Source: Chloroflexota bacterium (GTDB taxonomy: Bacteria > Chloroflexota > Anaerolineae > Anaerolineales > UBA4823). From it: a stretch of DNA of 64,000 nt. The notes beneath the pieces are model-generated. The model was not told the DNA's origin. It made no database searches and worked only from the letters and a program-made list of their open reading frames with translations. Positions within the stretch are counted from its first letter, which is position 1. Each line of letters begins with the position of its first letter. Where the stretch lies: positions 32,758-96,757 of the forward strand of contig JAJUJL010000008.1 of the NCBI GenBank assembly GCA_029265355.1, in the 5' to 3' direction. This document shows, piece after piece, positions 16,876 through 24,441 of this stretch. Both the position numbers and the translations under genes were made by a program.

Positions 16876-18300
16876 ATGGCCGAGAAAATAAAACAGCTCA
16901 CTCTCACCGTGCTATTGATCAGTGTTTTGGCGCTTGCCATCCTTCTGGCAGGCTGCCAGCCGCAAATTGTGGAGAAGATCGTCACTCAAGAAGTGAAGGT
17001 CGAGGTCACGAAAGAAGTGCCAGTGGAGGTGATCAAGACCGTCGAAGTGCCAGTCGAAGTGGTGAAGACGGTGGAGGTGCTGCCACCCGATCCCAATGAA
17101 GAAGCCCTGGCGCTGCTGGAGGGATCGCTTCATGGTACCACCGCAGGAAAGGCGTATTTCTATTCCAAAGACCAGGGTGGCATGGAAATACTCACTGGCA
17201 TTCCCTACGAGAACCTGAAATGCCGTGAGTGCCACACCCGTTATAACAAAGAGGAAAAGCTGGAACAGATTCGCTGCGAAGGCTGCCACATCACCGATCC
17301 GGCAAACAGCGCGCCGCCCATGGCAATGCTTTCATTACCGCAGTTTGCATCAACGGGTCCTTCAGGTTGTCTCTCCTGCCACCGCCGCCAGGGATTTGAA
17401 ATCGTTGCTCAAAAACCCAAACTGGATCCTGCTACCAACCAGCCGGTAACCGACTCCCTTGGCAATCAGGTGATGGTTCCATTGACCACCGATGTGCACC
17501 GCAGCCCGGCACCGGTTGGGAAAGCCATGCAGTGTGTCAACTGCCACTCGCAGGCTGAAATCCATGGAGATGGCAACAGCTACAATTCCCTGATCGAATC
17601 ACCAAGCGTCAAGTGCGTGGACTGCCATGCAGTCGAGAATCTGTCTAACAATCCGGCCCATGAGCAACACGGCGAAAACGTGACCTGCGCCGCGTGCCAC
17701 GTTCAAACAGTGACGAGCTGCTACGGCTGCCATTTCAACGTAGTGGTGCCCGATGAGAACGGTGTCGCGGGCAGCGAGTTTCCATACAAGCGCTTCACCG
17801 GTTGGAAATTCCTGGTGATGCGGGATGGCAAGTATGACCTGGCAAACTTAATGGCAGTCACCTACTCCGAAGGCGAAGAAACCAAGACCTTTGCCGTGAT
17901 TGCCCCCAATTACGGGCACACCGTGAGCAGCTTGAAAGGTGATATCAATAAGGCTTGCGCACAGTGCCACGATAACGCCAATGTGAAGACCTACAACGAG
18001 ACCGGTGAAATTGTGCTGACCCGCTACAACCCGGAAACCAAAGCTTTAGAATTCCCGGCTGCGGCTGGGTTGGTTGTGCCAGTGCCGCAAGACTACCAGC
18101 AAGCCTTCAAGCTGGCCTTTATGCGCATCGCCAACATTGAAGATGTGCGCGCGGCCGAACCTGCCAAGCAAGAAGCTACTGCAACCTGGGAATTTGCCAA
18201 GGAGGGTGTCGATCTGTGGCAGATGCTGTTTGCAGAACCGCTCGAGAAAATGCCCCCCCAGATGCAGTTCAATTTCCCAACACCCACCCCGAACCCTTAG
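16876..18300 (+). CDS. Octaheme c-type cytochrome lipoprotein
   Basis: The 474-residue protein has a lipoprotein signal ending LLAGC near residue 27. A rigid linker follows of repeated Val-Glu-Val-Lys/Pro units (about residues 31-70), a style common in Chloroflexota lipoproteins. Eight CxxCH motifs come next: CRECH, CEGCH, CLSCH, CVNCH, CVDCH, CAACH, CYGCH and CAQCH. The C-terminus is Pro-Thr rich. It would sit on the outer face and move electrons among exported redox enzymes. GAGGAG lies just upstream of the ATG, and a strong hairpin follows. The octaheme fold (nitrite, hydroxylamine or tetrathionate type versus electron carrier) was not identified. Confidence 0.85.
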   Translation: MAEKIKQLTLTVLLISVLALAILLAGCQPQIVEKIVTQEVKVEVTKEVPVEVIKTVEVPVEVVKTVEVLPPDPNEEALALLEGSLHGTTAGKAYFYSKDQGGMEILTGIPYENLKCRECHTRYNKEEKLEQIRCEGCHITDPANSAPPMAMLSLPQFASTGPSGCLSCHRRQGFEIVAQKPKLDPATNQPVTDSLGNQVMVPLTTDVHRSPAPVGKAMQCVNCHSQAEIHGDGNSYNSLIESPSVKCVDCHAVENLSNNPAHEQHGENVTCAACHVQTVTSCYGCHFNVVVPDENGVAGSEFPYKRFTGWKFLVMRDGKYDLANLMAVTYSEGEETKTFAVIAPNYGHTVSSLKGDINKACAQCHDNANVKTYNETGEIVLTRYNPETKALEFPAAAGLVVPVPQDYQQAFKLAFMRIANIEDVRAAEPAKQEATATWEFAKEGVDLWQMLFAEPLEKMPPQMQFNFPTPTPNP

Positions 18301-18323
18301 TTGTTCGAGACCGCAAGTCATCA

Positions 18324-18362
18324 GGGATGTTTGTGCGCCATATAGCAGCGCACAAACATCCC
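18324..18362 (+). terminator. Strong hairpin terminator after the octaheme cytochrome gene
   Basis: GGGATGTTTGTGCGC (18324-18338) pairs perfectly over 15 bp with 18348-18362, with a 9-base loop, then GGTTTCTTTG follows. It separates the plus-strand cytochrome gene from the converging minus-strand regulator gene and may work in both directions. Confidence 0.75.
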
Positions 18363-18452
18363 GGTTTCTTTGCACTCGGTTTACAGTGGCAATCCCAGCG
18401 CCATGACTCGCATAAAGAATTGAGGCTCACCCCTCTAAGAGGATGGACTCCG

Positions 18453-19112
18453 TCACTCGGCCGAGATTAAACCCTTCCTCAATGCAAAACGGACCAGGGC
18501 CGCCCGGTTGGCCAAGCCCAATTTTTCCATGCCGCGCGCTCGGTAAGTCTCCACGGTCTTCACGCTCAGGTTGAGCTTTTCTGCGATTTCACTGCCGGTG
18601 TATCCCAAAGCAGCCTGGCGAAGCACCTCTTGTTCACGCTCGCTCAGTGTATTCCATAAATCGGGTTCACTGGTGTTGCCCGGCTGTGGGAGCAGGTCTT
18701 CTAATAGATCGCGTGTCATGGAGGGATGCACATACACCTCACCGCGCAACACGGCGCGGACCGCTGAGAGCAGCTCCACATCGGCGGCTTTTTTCAGCAC
18801 ATACCCTGCGGCCCCACTTTTTAGCGCCTGGCGCAGGTACTGGGGATCGTCATGCATGGTCAGGATCAAGATTCGGGAAGCGGGGGAGCTCCGGTGCAAG
18901 GCTGGAAGCGCATCCATTCCACCCAACCCAGGCATACTCAAATCGAGCAAAATCAAATCGGGTCGGGTTTGTTCCGCGAGAGCGAGCGCTTCAAGCCCGC
19001 TGGCTGCTTCACCAACCACTTCGAGATCTGCCTGGCTGTTGAGCAGCAAGCGCAGGCCTGATCGCAGTACAGCGTGGTCATCAGCCAGTATGATGCGCGT
19101 CTTGGGCGTCAT
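18453..19112 (-). CDS. NarL/FixJ-family response regulator (PhnD-sensor system)
   Basis: About 219 residues from ATG 19112, which overlaps the kinase stop as ATGA; a GTG at 19121 is possible. The receiver has Asp11/Asp12, phospho-acceptor Asp57 (LILLDLSMPG) and YVLKKAADV. The C-terminal LuxR-type helix-turn-helix reads LSEREQEVLRQAALGYTGSEI with KTVETYRARGMEKL. It is the last gene of a three-gene sensor operon with a histidine kinase and a PhnD-like lipoprotein, resembling a TtrR partner. Confidence 0.87.
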   Translation of the reverse strand: MTPKTRIILADDHAVLRSGLRLLLNSQADLEVVGEAASGLEALALAEQTRPDLILLDLSMPGLGGMDALPALHRSSPASRILILTMHDDPQYLRQALKSGAAGYVLKKAADVELLSAVRAVLRGEVYVHPSMTRDLLEDLLPQPGNTSEPDLWNTLSEREQEVLRQAALGYTGSEIAEKLNLSVKTVETYRARGMEKLGLANRAALVRFALRKGLISAE

Positions 19113-20566
19113 GGCTTCCACCCGATGAGGGGGTCAATCTCGGCAGGTTGATTGAGCGGCAATTGGATGTACAGGCTGGCGCCGGAGCCGGGGGTGCTCT
19201 CAATGGTCAGCGATCCGCCTAATAGCTCGGCACGCTCGCGCATGCCTGCCAATCCCAAATGGCCTTCGCCGTGATTTTGATTGACGTCGAAGCCGACGCC
19301 ATCGTCTTCAATCACTGCAACCACGTCGTAATGACGACGCTCCACCAGGATGCTGACCGATTTGGCGTGTGCATGGCGGGTGATATTGGTGAGCGCTTCC
19401 TGCAAGATGCGGTAGAGAGCTGTCTCAATCGCCTCGGGTAAGCGCTCATTGCCCAGGTGCACTACCAGATCCACGCGGATGCAGTGGCGCTTGGACCAAT
19501 CGTGCACCAGGCGATTCAGTGCCGCTGGGAGGCCCAAGTCATCCAGCACAGAGGGACGCAACTGCACAGCCAGCGTGTGCACGTCGTCCAGCACTCTGCC
19601 AACCACCTGGCGCAGTTCCTGGGTATGATCATGAACCTGCGGGGTATCACAGGCATTCTCCAGGGTGCGCAGCCCCACCATAAGAGAAGTGAGGTTTTGA
19701 GAGGTGCTGTCGTGCAGCTCCCGCGAGATGCGACGGCGCTCCTCCTCCTGGGCAGCGATGACCCGCTCCAAAAGCTGCCGGCGCAGCAGTTCACGCTCGC
19801 GACGCAGTTCATCAGCCCGTTCCAGCTCGACCGCCATCTGGTTAAAGGCATCAGCCAGCTCGCCAATTTCATCATTCGCCCAACGTCGTACCCGGCGGGA
19901 AAAGTCGCCTCGCCCGATTGCCCGGGTAGCATCGACAAGTTCCAGGATGGGGCGGGTGAGTACGAATGTCAAGAAAGTGGCAGCCAGCAGACTCATCACC
20001 AAAACGATTGCAGTGGTCAACGCAACCTGTGAGGTGAGATCGAGAAGCACACGGCGCACGCCCTCGTTAGAGATTCCAACCCGGGCAGTGCCAGCCTTAC
20101 CGCCAAAAATTGGAACGGCGATATCCCAAACCAGTCCCTCTGGGGTATCCAACGACACCGTGTGCTGGTACTCTTCGGGCGTAGCCCGATTCATGGAGAT
20201 CAAATCGACTGGAAAGCCCTGACCAAAGGTGTGCGCCAGCACCTGCCCTTGAGTATCCAGGATGAAGGCATAGCGTACATTGCGGTTGTTAGCCTGCGTC
20301 TCCAGTAGCAACTGCCGCAAGGCGTATAGATCGTTGACCAGGATCAAGTCGGTGGCTCGCGCCGCCAGGTCGCGCCCGATCGAAGCTCCCTGCGCACCCT
20401 GCTCCTCTTCCAATACCCGGGTCAATGAGTAATGCACCTGGATGGTGAGCACCGTGCTGAGCAAGATGGTGCCACCGAGCACGATGCCCATGATCTTTGT
20501 CCGTACATTAACACTGCCAGCGATATCCCAAAACCGCGAAACCAGGTTATGCCAGAACGAGTTCAC
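19109..20566 (-). CDS. Membrane sensor histidine kinase with extracytoplasmic and HAMP domains
   Basis: A 485-residue kinase: a helix near residues 25-47, an extracytoplasmic domain of about 130 residues, a second helix (near 180-205), a HAMP linker (RPILELVDATRAIGRGDFSRRV), then the HisKA_3 motif RRISRELHDS and the HATPase box (DDGVGFDV, HLGLAGMRERA). Start and stop overlap both neighbours by 4 nt. The PhnD-like lipoprotein encoded just upstream is the likely ligand receptor. In tetrathionate sensors (TtrS) a PhnD-like domain is fused to the kinase; here it is a separate protein. Confidence 0.86.
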   Translation of the reverse strand: MNSFWHNLVSRFWDIAGSVNVRTKIMGIVLGGTILLSTVLTIQVHYSLTRVLEEEQGAQGASIGRDLAARATDLILVNDLYALRQLLLETQANNRNVRYAFILDTQGQVLAHTFGQGFPVDLISMNRATPEEYQHTVSLDTPEGLVWDIAVPIFGGKAGTARVGISNEGVRRVLLDLTSQVALTTAIVLVMSLLAATFLTFVLTRPILELVDATRAIGRGDFSRRVRRWANDEIGELADAFNQMAVELERADELRRERELLRRQLLERVIAAQEEERRRISRELHDSTSQNLTSLMVGLRTLENACDTPQVHDHTQELRQVVGRVLDDVHTLAVQLRPSVLDDLGLPAALNRLVHDWSKRHCIRVDLVVHLGNERLPEAIETALYRILQEALTNITRHAHAKSVSILVERRHYDVVAVIEDDGVGFDVNQNHGEGHLGLAGMRERAELLGGSLTIESTPGSGASLYIQLPLNQPAEIDPLIGWKP

Positions 20567-21486
20567 GGAGCAACCTCATCAAAAGGCACCAGAGAGTCGA
20601 TTATTTCAGCAGACTGGTAGTCGTCAGCAGACACATGGACAAATCGATCGTAATTCAGCACCTGCAAAGCCGCCAATCCATCGGCGTCTTCGTGCATATT
20701 CAACAAGATGGATTCTAGCTCAGCGCGAATCGTGGGACGCAAACCGGGACTGACAACCACTGGCGGCATACCGAATGGTGGAGATGTGTAAATAATACGA
20801 ATTTGTCGCGCCAGTTCAGGAGTGCGCTTAAGTGCAAAGCCCAGCACCACACTGTCCACCGAGGCGCCATCGGCAATCCCATCAGCCACGGCGCGGATGG
20901 CATCATCGTGACTGTATGTGAAGAAGGTGCGCGCGAAGAAAGTTTCTGGCTCCTCTCCCATGTTTTTGAGTAAATAGGTGGGGTACACTCGTCCGGTGAA
21001 TGAAGTGGGATCGGTGAAGGCAAAAACCTTGCCGCGCAGATCTTCGATCTTATCCGCCGCGCTCTCGCGCGGCACAATGAGCTGGGCGCGGTAGACCACC
21101 TCTCCGCCGACCTGAGGCGCAACCAGGAGCTCCAGGTCAAATTCACGCTTACCAAGCAAGTAGGAACTGGTGCATACAAATGCCAGGTCAACTTCACCGG
21201 AGCGCAACAGCTCATTCACCTCAGAGTAGGTGCGCCGCTGGACGCGCTCAACCGGGCGGTTCAACTTGGCGCTCAAATACTCCAATAACGGAGCATAGCT
21301 CTCGGCAGTACCCTGAGGAGAAATCACTGCCGCAATTGCCACCTTCAATGGGCGGATCTCATTTTGCACGGGTGTGGGCAAAGGCTCAAGCCGATTGAGG
21401 TCGACAAACCCTGCCGAGGGCGCTAACGGCGGCGTCGCACAACCAGCAAGCATCAGAACCAGCAACATAAAGATGCACCTGTACAT
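20563..21486 (-). CDS. PhnD-like periplasmic-binding lipoprotein (sensor accessory)
   Basis: A 307-residue lipoprotein (signal ending LMLAGC near residue 15). The body matches the phosphate/phosphonate-binding PhnD family: two alpha/beta lobes, with VAIAAVISPQGTAESYAPLL, DLAFVCTSSYLLG and FTDPTSFTGRVYPTYLL. No ABC transporter genes accompany it. Instead its stop overlaps the start of a sensor kinase as ATGA, so it most likely presents a ligand to the kinase, as the PhnD-like domain does in TtrS. The nearby TtrA-like operon suggests a sulfur oxyanion ligand; this is inference. Confidence 0.8.
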   Translation of the reverse strand: MYRCIFMLLVLMLAGCATPPLAPSAGFVDLNRLEPLPTPVQNEIRPLKVAIAAVISPQGTAESYAPLLEYLSAKLNRPVERVQRRTYSEVNELLRSGEVDLAFVCTSSYLLGKREFDLELLVAPQVGGEVVYRAQLIVPRESAADKIEDLRGKVFAFTDPTSFTGRVYPTYLLKNMGEEPETFFARTFFTYSHDDAIRAVADGIADGASVDSVVLGFALKRTPELARQIRIIYTSPPFGMPPVVVSPGLRPTIRAELESILLNMHEDADGLAALQVLNYDRFVHVSADDYQSAEIIDSLVPFDEVAP

Positions 21487-21612
21487 GATGGAACCTCCAA
21501 CCGGATATTACCATTAAAAATACTCGATCTTAGCCCATACTGCCAGTGTCAAAGCTCATGTTTATCGCATATTTTGATCTGCATTGGGGTGTTGAGCAAT
21601 TCCCCAGCCGGG

Positions 21613-21659
21613 CTTGACAAAGGCGGGTGACCAGAATAGAATACATTCGGTATATCGAA
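21613..21659 (+). promoter_or_regulatory. arsR promoter with self operator
   Basis: -35 TTGACA (21613-21618), 17-nt spacer, -10 TAGAAT (21636-21641), then two bases later the palindrome ATTCGGTATATCGAAT (21644-21659, 7-2-7). It stands 19 nt before the ATG of the ArsR gene and implies autorepression. Unlike four of the other sites, no GTGA-N6-TCAC box precedes it. Confidence 0.8.
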
Positions 21660-21678
21660 TATATTTCACGGATAAGCC

Positions 21679-22089
21679 ATGAAAAATTATCAAATCCAAA
21701 CCCAAATGTACAAAGCGCTGATGCACCCCACCCGCCTGGCCATCCTGGATATTCTTCGAGACGGTGAACAGTGTGTGTGTCACATGGAAGCGGTTTTCGG
21801 ACTGCGCCAGGCGCATATCTCGCAGCACCTGATGGTGCTGCGCGACGCCGGGCTGGTTTCTGACCGCCGCGAGGGCTGGAACATCTTCTACCGGGTGAGC
21901 AAACCCGAGATCTACGAGGTCATTGATGCCATGAACAGCTTTTGTGGCGATACTACTGGTAGCACGGTCTCTACTAAACCAGAGGCAAGCGCGAAAGCCT
22001 GCCTCTGCCCAAAATGCAGCGCAGGTACATCCCCATCGGGCGAACAACCGGGTCTGCTATCGATGGATATCATCCAAACCAGCAACTAA
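21679..22089 (+). CDS. ArsR-family transcriptional repressor with CxC metalloid-type motif
   Basis: The 136-residue protein is a winged helix-turn-helix regulator: LMHPTRLAILDILRDGEQ, then CVCHMEAVFGLRQAHISQHLMVLRDAGLVSDRREG and FYRVSKPEIYEVI. The CVC at the start of the recognition unit is where As(III)-sensing ArsR proteins have their Cys ligands. The C-terminal tail, about 35 residues beyond the core, carries a second Cys group (CLCPKC near residue 107). It probably binds the ATTCG palindromes at six promoters in this window, its own included. The inducer could be As(III), Sb(III), another soft metalloid, or a persulfide. Confidence 0.87.
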   Translation: MKNYQIQTQMYKALMHPTRLAILDILRDGEQCVCHMEAVFGLRQAHISQHLMVLRDAGLVSDRREGWNIFYRVSKPEIYEVIDAMNSFCGDTTGSTVSTKPEASAKACLCPKCSAGTSPSGEQPGLLSMDIIQTSN

Positions 22090-22139
22090 CAAACCCACAA
22101 CCCCAGGCAGCCCAGCCGCCTATTGTTTTGCGAAATAAT

Positions 22140-22155
22140 ATTCGATAAAACGAAT
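22140..22155 (+). promoter_or_regulatory. ArsR-type operator before the first TauE gene
   Basis: ATTCGATAAAACGAAT has the 7-2-7 form with one mismatch in the right arm. It ends 18 nt before the TauE ATG at 22174, so the longer reading frame from 22123, which would run through the site, is rejected. An A/T-rich stretch (AAATAATA) stands where a -10 would be, but no good -35 was found. Confidence 0.65.
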
Positions 22156-22173
22156 TTTATAGACTGCATACAC

Positions 22174-22929
22174 ATGACAATATCCACCTACTTGATCAGC
22201 GCGGTGCTGGTTTTTAGCTTCTCAGGATTGTTAGCAATGTCGGGCCTGGGCGCTGCATTTTTGTTCGTACCGCTGTTTTACTACCTGGGTGTGCCTTTGG
22301 CCGAAGCCACCCCGAGCGCCTTGTTGCTGAACGTGGTCAGTTTATTTTTTGCGGGAATCAACTACTGGCGCGGCAAACTGGTCAACTGGCGTGTGGGTTT
22401 ACCCATACTGGTCACCGCGGTTATTCTCTCACCGCTGGGAGCGCGCCTCACACCCCACGTAGACAAGAAAATCCTGCTGAGTTTATTCGCTGCCTTTCTC
22501 ATTTTCGCTGGTTTTATGATGCTGTTTTATCGGGGTAAACAGCACTCCACAGCCATCAGCCGCAACCTGGAAATCAGCGCTGGCGCTGGAGTTGGCTCAC
22601 TCGCGGGCTTTCTAGGTGGCCTGCTCGGGGTGGGTGGTGGAAATTTCATCCTGCCCGTTCTCAATTGGGTCGGTTTGGACCCCAAGGTAGCCGCCGGGAC
22701 AACCGCTGTGGTGGTCGTTTTCTCATCCCTATCAGGATTTCTCGGGCATGTCACGCTGGGAGGCCTGGATCCGCTGTTCATCGGCGTCACCGCTGTGATG
22801 GCTGCTGCAGGCTCGATCATCGGCTCGCAGTTGATGAAAACAAAAATATCCAGCGCTCAACTCAAGAAAATCATTGGCGTTGTACTGTGGCTGATCGCCA
22901 TAAAGATGGTCTACGATTTAGTCAAATGA
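22174..22929 (+). CDS. TauE/SafE-family (DUF81) membrane transporter, first copy
   Basis: About 251 residues from ATG 22174, with some eight hydrophobic helices in two repeated halves. The signature stretches are SGLGAAFLFVPLFYYLGVPL in the first half and GGLLGVGGGNFILPVLNWVG in the second, the GVGGG motif of TauE/SafE proteins. These export or import sulfonate-type and other small organosulfur anions. No clear Shine-Dalgarno is visible, so initiation may be near-leaderless. It is followed 12 nt later by FmdE; a second TauE lies at 26280. Confidence 0.84.
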   Translation: MTISTYLISAVLVFSFSGLLAMSGLGAAFLFVPLFYYLGVPLAEATPSALLLNVVSLFFAGINYWRGKLVNWRVGLPILVTAVILSPLGARLTPHVDKKILLSLFAAFLIFAGFMMLFYRGKQHSTAISRNLEISAGAGVGSLAGFLGGLLGVGGGNFILPVLNWVGLDPKVAAGTTAVVVVFSSLSGFLGHVTLGGLDPLFIGVTAVMAAAGSIIGSQLMKTKISSAQLKKIIGVVLWLIAIKMVYDLVK

Positions 22930-22941
22930 TGAGGAGTTGAT

Positions 22942-23544
22942 ATGGACGACAAACAGATTCTATTGGACGCATTGAAATTTCACGGTCACCGCTGCTGGGC
23001 CAGCGTCGCCGGTGTGCGCGCCGGCCTGGCGGCGCTGCGAACGCTGGGAGTGAAACGGTCCGGCGGTACGCAACTGCATGCCATCATTGAGATCGGCGAG
23101 GAGCATGGTGGAATGTGCTTTGGCGATGGCGTGCAATACGCCACGGGATGCACTTTTGGCAAAGGCAACATCCAAAAACAGCCTCTGGGCAAACTGGCGG
23201 TCACCGTCATCGACAAGGCCAGCGACCGAGCCGTGCGCGTTTCGTACAAGCCGACACTACAAAAGCAAATTGCCGAGTCGACGTTCATGCAGCAGCGCGC
23301 CGCTGGTATCTCGCCAGACGAGATTGCGGAAGCCGATCAGATGGAGCTGGTGAACCTGGTATGGGATGCGCCTGAAAGCGACGTGCTTACTGTCGGTGCA
23401 GTCTTCGATTATCCCAAGAACTGGATTCCGGAAGTGCTAGGTTTCAGGAAGTGCGATGCCTGCGGGGAGCTGGTAGCGCATGCTTACCTGCGCGCCGTGG
23501 GCGCGCAACTGGTGTGTATCCCGTGCTCTGGATACGATCGATAA
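22942..23544 (+). CDS. FmdE/FwdE-family protein with C-terminal zinc finger (second copy)
   Basis: A 200-residue protein with HGHRCWASVAGVRAGLAAL at the N-terminus, EEHGGMCFGDGVQYATGCTFGKGN as the FmdE core, and CDACGE ... CIPCSG as the C-terminal zinc ribbon. The Cys/His residues near 13-16 and in the GMCFGDGVQYATGCT stretch are the expected metal or substrate ligands. It has the same layout as the protein at 8517 but diverged sequence. Co-transcribed with TauE, it is likely to act on or sense the transported sulfur or metalloid compound. The true function of bacterial FmdE is unknown. Confidence 0.82.
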   Translation: MDDKQILLDALKFHGHRCWASVAGVRAGLAALRTLGVKRSGGTQLHAIIEIGEEHGGMCFGDGVQYATGCTFGKGNIQKQPLGKLAVTVIDKASDRAVRVSYKPTLQKQIAESTFMQQRAAGISPDEIAEADQMELVNLVWDAPESDVLTVGAVFDYPKNWIPEVLGFRKCDACGELVAHAYLRAVGAQLVCIPCSGYDR

Positions 23545-23631
23545 CATAACCTGAAAATTTACAGGCTTGATCAGCATCTATCGCAATTACTGCGCCGTAA
23601 CAACAAAGCCCGAGGACTCGCCCGGTCGAAA

Positions 23632-23709
23632 TGTGATTTAAATCACAATTGACTCCGGCGCGATTAATGATTAAACTGCATTCGGAGAATCGAATATACC
23701 ATATTCGGT
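23632..23709 (+). promoter_or_regulatory. Composite promoter: perfect CRP/FNR-type palindrome, sigma70 promoter, ArsR operator
   Basis: TGTGATTTAAATCACA (23632-23647) is a perfect palindrome. Two bases after its GTGA-N6-TCAC core (23633-23646) comes -35 TTGACT (23649-23654), a 17-nt spacer and -10 TAAACT (23672-23677). The operator ATTCGGAGAATCGAAT is at 23680-23695, with a further half-site ATTCGGT at 23703-23709. The activator box is centred about 44 nt before the likely start of transcription, fitting class II activation. It drives the lipoprotein gene at 23758. Confidence 0.82.
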
Positions 23710-23757
23710 AAATAACTCATCGGGGTTTCCTGCAAAAAGAAGAAGGAGCTATAAACG

Positions 23758-24282
23758 ATGACGCCAAAATTCTCTCTGGGAGTGTTGATGCTTTGCCTGA
23801 GTCTCATACTGGCGGGATGTAACGGGGCTGTGATTCAAGTCCATGCTGCCCAGGCGGTTGTTGGCGAGAGCGCAATGAGTAAAAAATCCGTCGAGATTTA
23901 CAATTGTGATCAGCAAACCGACCTGCACCGCCCCTTATCAGAAGAAGCTCAGGTTACCTGTACGCTGACGATCTCAGACATTGCCACATCCACCAGCACC
24001 AGCGACACCCTGGAATTATCCGATGAGTTAAAAGCGGAACTGACCGCTCGAATCGAAAGCGCCTATCGGAAGCACGTTGATGAAGCAAAAAAACAAGTGG
24101 AAGCAGTAGATTTGTTCGTCCCCGTCGGGAAAATCCGCATGTACGACATATTCTGGAGGCAAGAGACGTATAGCTCGACTGTCTCTTTCAAAGCCGACAG
24201 TGACACATACACCGCGGCATACACCTACACGGTGAACATTCCGGATGCCGTGGTGAACACGGAGATCTCCTGCACCGGTTGA
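23758..24282 (+). CDS. Hypothetical lipoprotein of the ArsR-type regulon
   Basis: The 174-residue protein has a lipobox LILAGC near residue 21. The rest is predicted extracytoplasmic: a Cys pair (IYNC near residue 50 and VTCTL near 67), a long charged helix (SDELKAELTARIESAYRKHVD), then beta-rich sequence with a final CTG. No known family was recognised. AAGAAGGAG precedes the ATG. It is alone behind a dual-control promoter, which makes it one of the clearest targets of the predicted activator/ArsR pair. Confidence 0.75.
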   Translation: MTPKFSLGVLMLCLSLILAGCNGAVIQVHAAQAVVGESAMSKKSVEIYNCDQQTDLHRPLSEEAQVTCTLTISDIATSTSTSDTLELSDELKAELTARIESAYRKHVDEAKKQVEAVDLFVPVGKIRMYDIFWRQETYSSTVSFKADSDTYTAAYTYTVNIPDAVVNTEISCTG

Positions 24283-24350
24283 AAGCGCTGACCAGTCATC
24301 TGCCGTGTGCAGATACCTACCCCCAACCGAACTAAGATCAGCGAGGCAAA

Positions 24351-24413
24351 GTGACAAATGTCACGATTGACAATCGAGGTGATGTTAAGTAGAATATATT
24401 CGACAAATCGAAT
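24351..24413 (+). promoter_or_regulatory. Composite promoter: CRP/FNR-type box, sigma70 promoter, ArsR operator before the permease
   Basis: GTGACAAATGTCAC (24351-24364), two bases, -35 TTGACA (24367-24372), 17-nt spacer, -10 TAGAAT (24390-24395), two bases, then operator ATTCGACAAATCGAAT (24398-24413). Every interval equals that of the 23.6-kb promoter, so the two are copies of one design. It drives the permease at 24442 and probably the thioredoxin-like gene after it. Confidence 0.85.
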
Positions 24414-24441
24414 ATGTTGACAGACAAAGAATGAGGAAAGT

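Noticed and set aside
16960..17085. Tandem DNA repeat in the octaheme gene
   Set aside because: The repetition is at protein level (Val-Glu-Val/Pro linker) with diverged codons, so it is not a DNA tandem repeat or CRISPR-like array.
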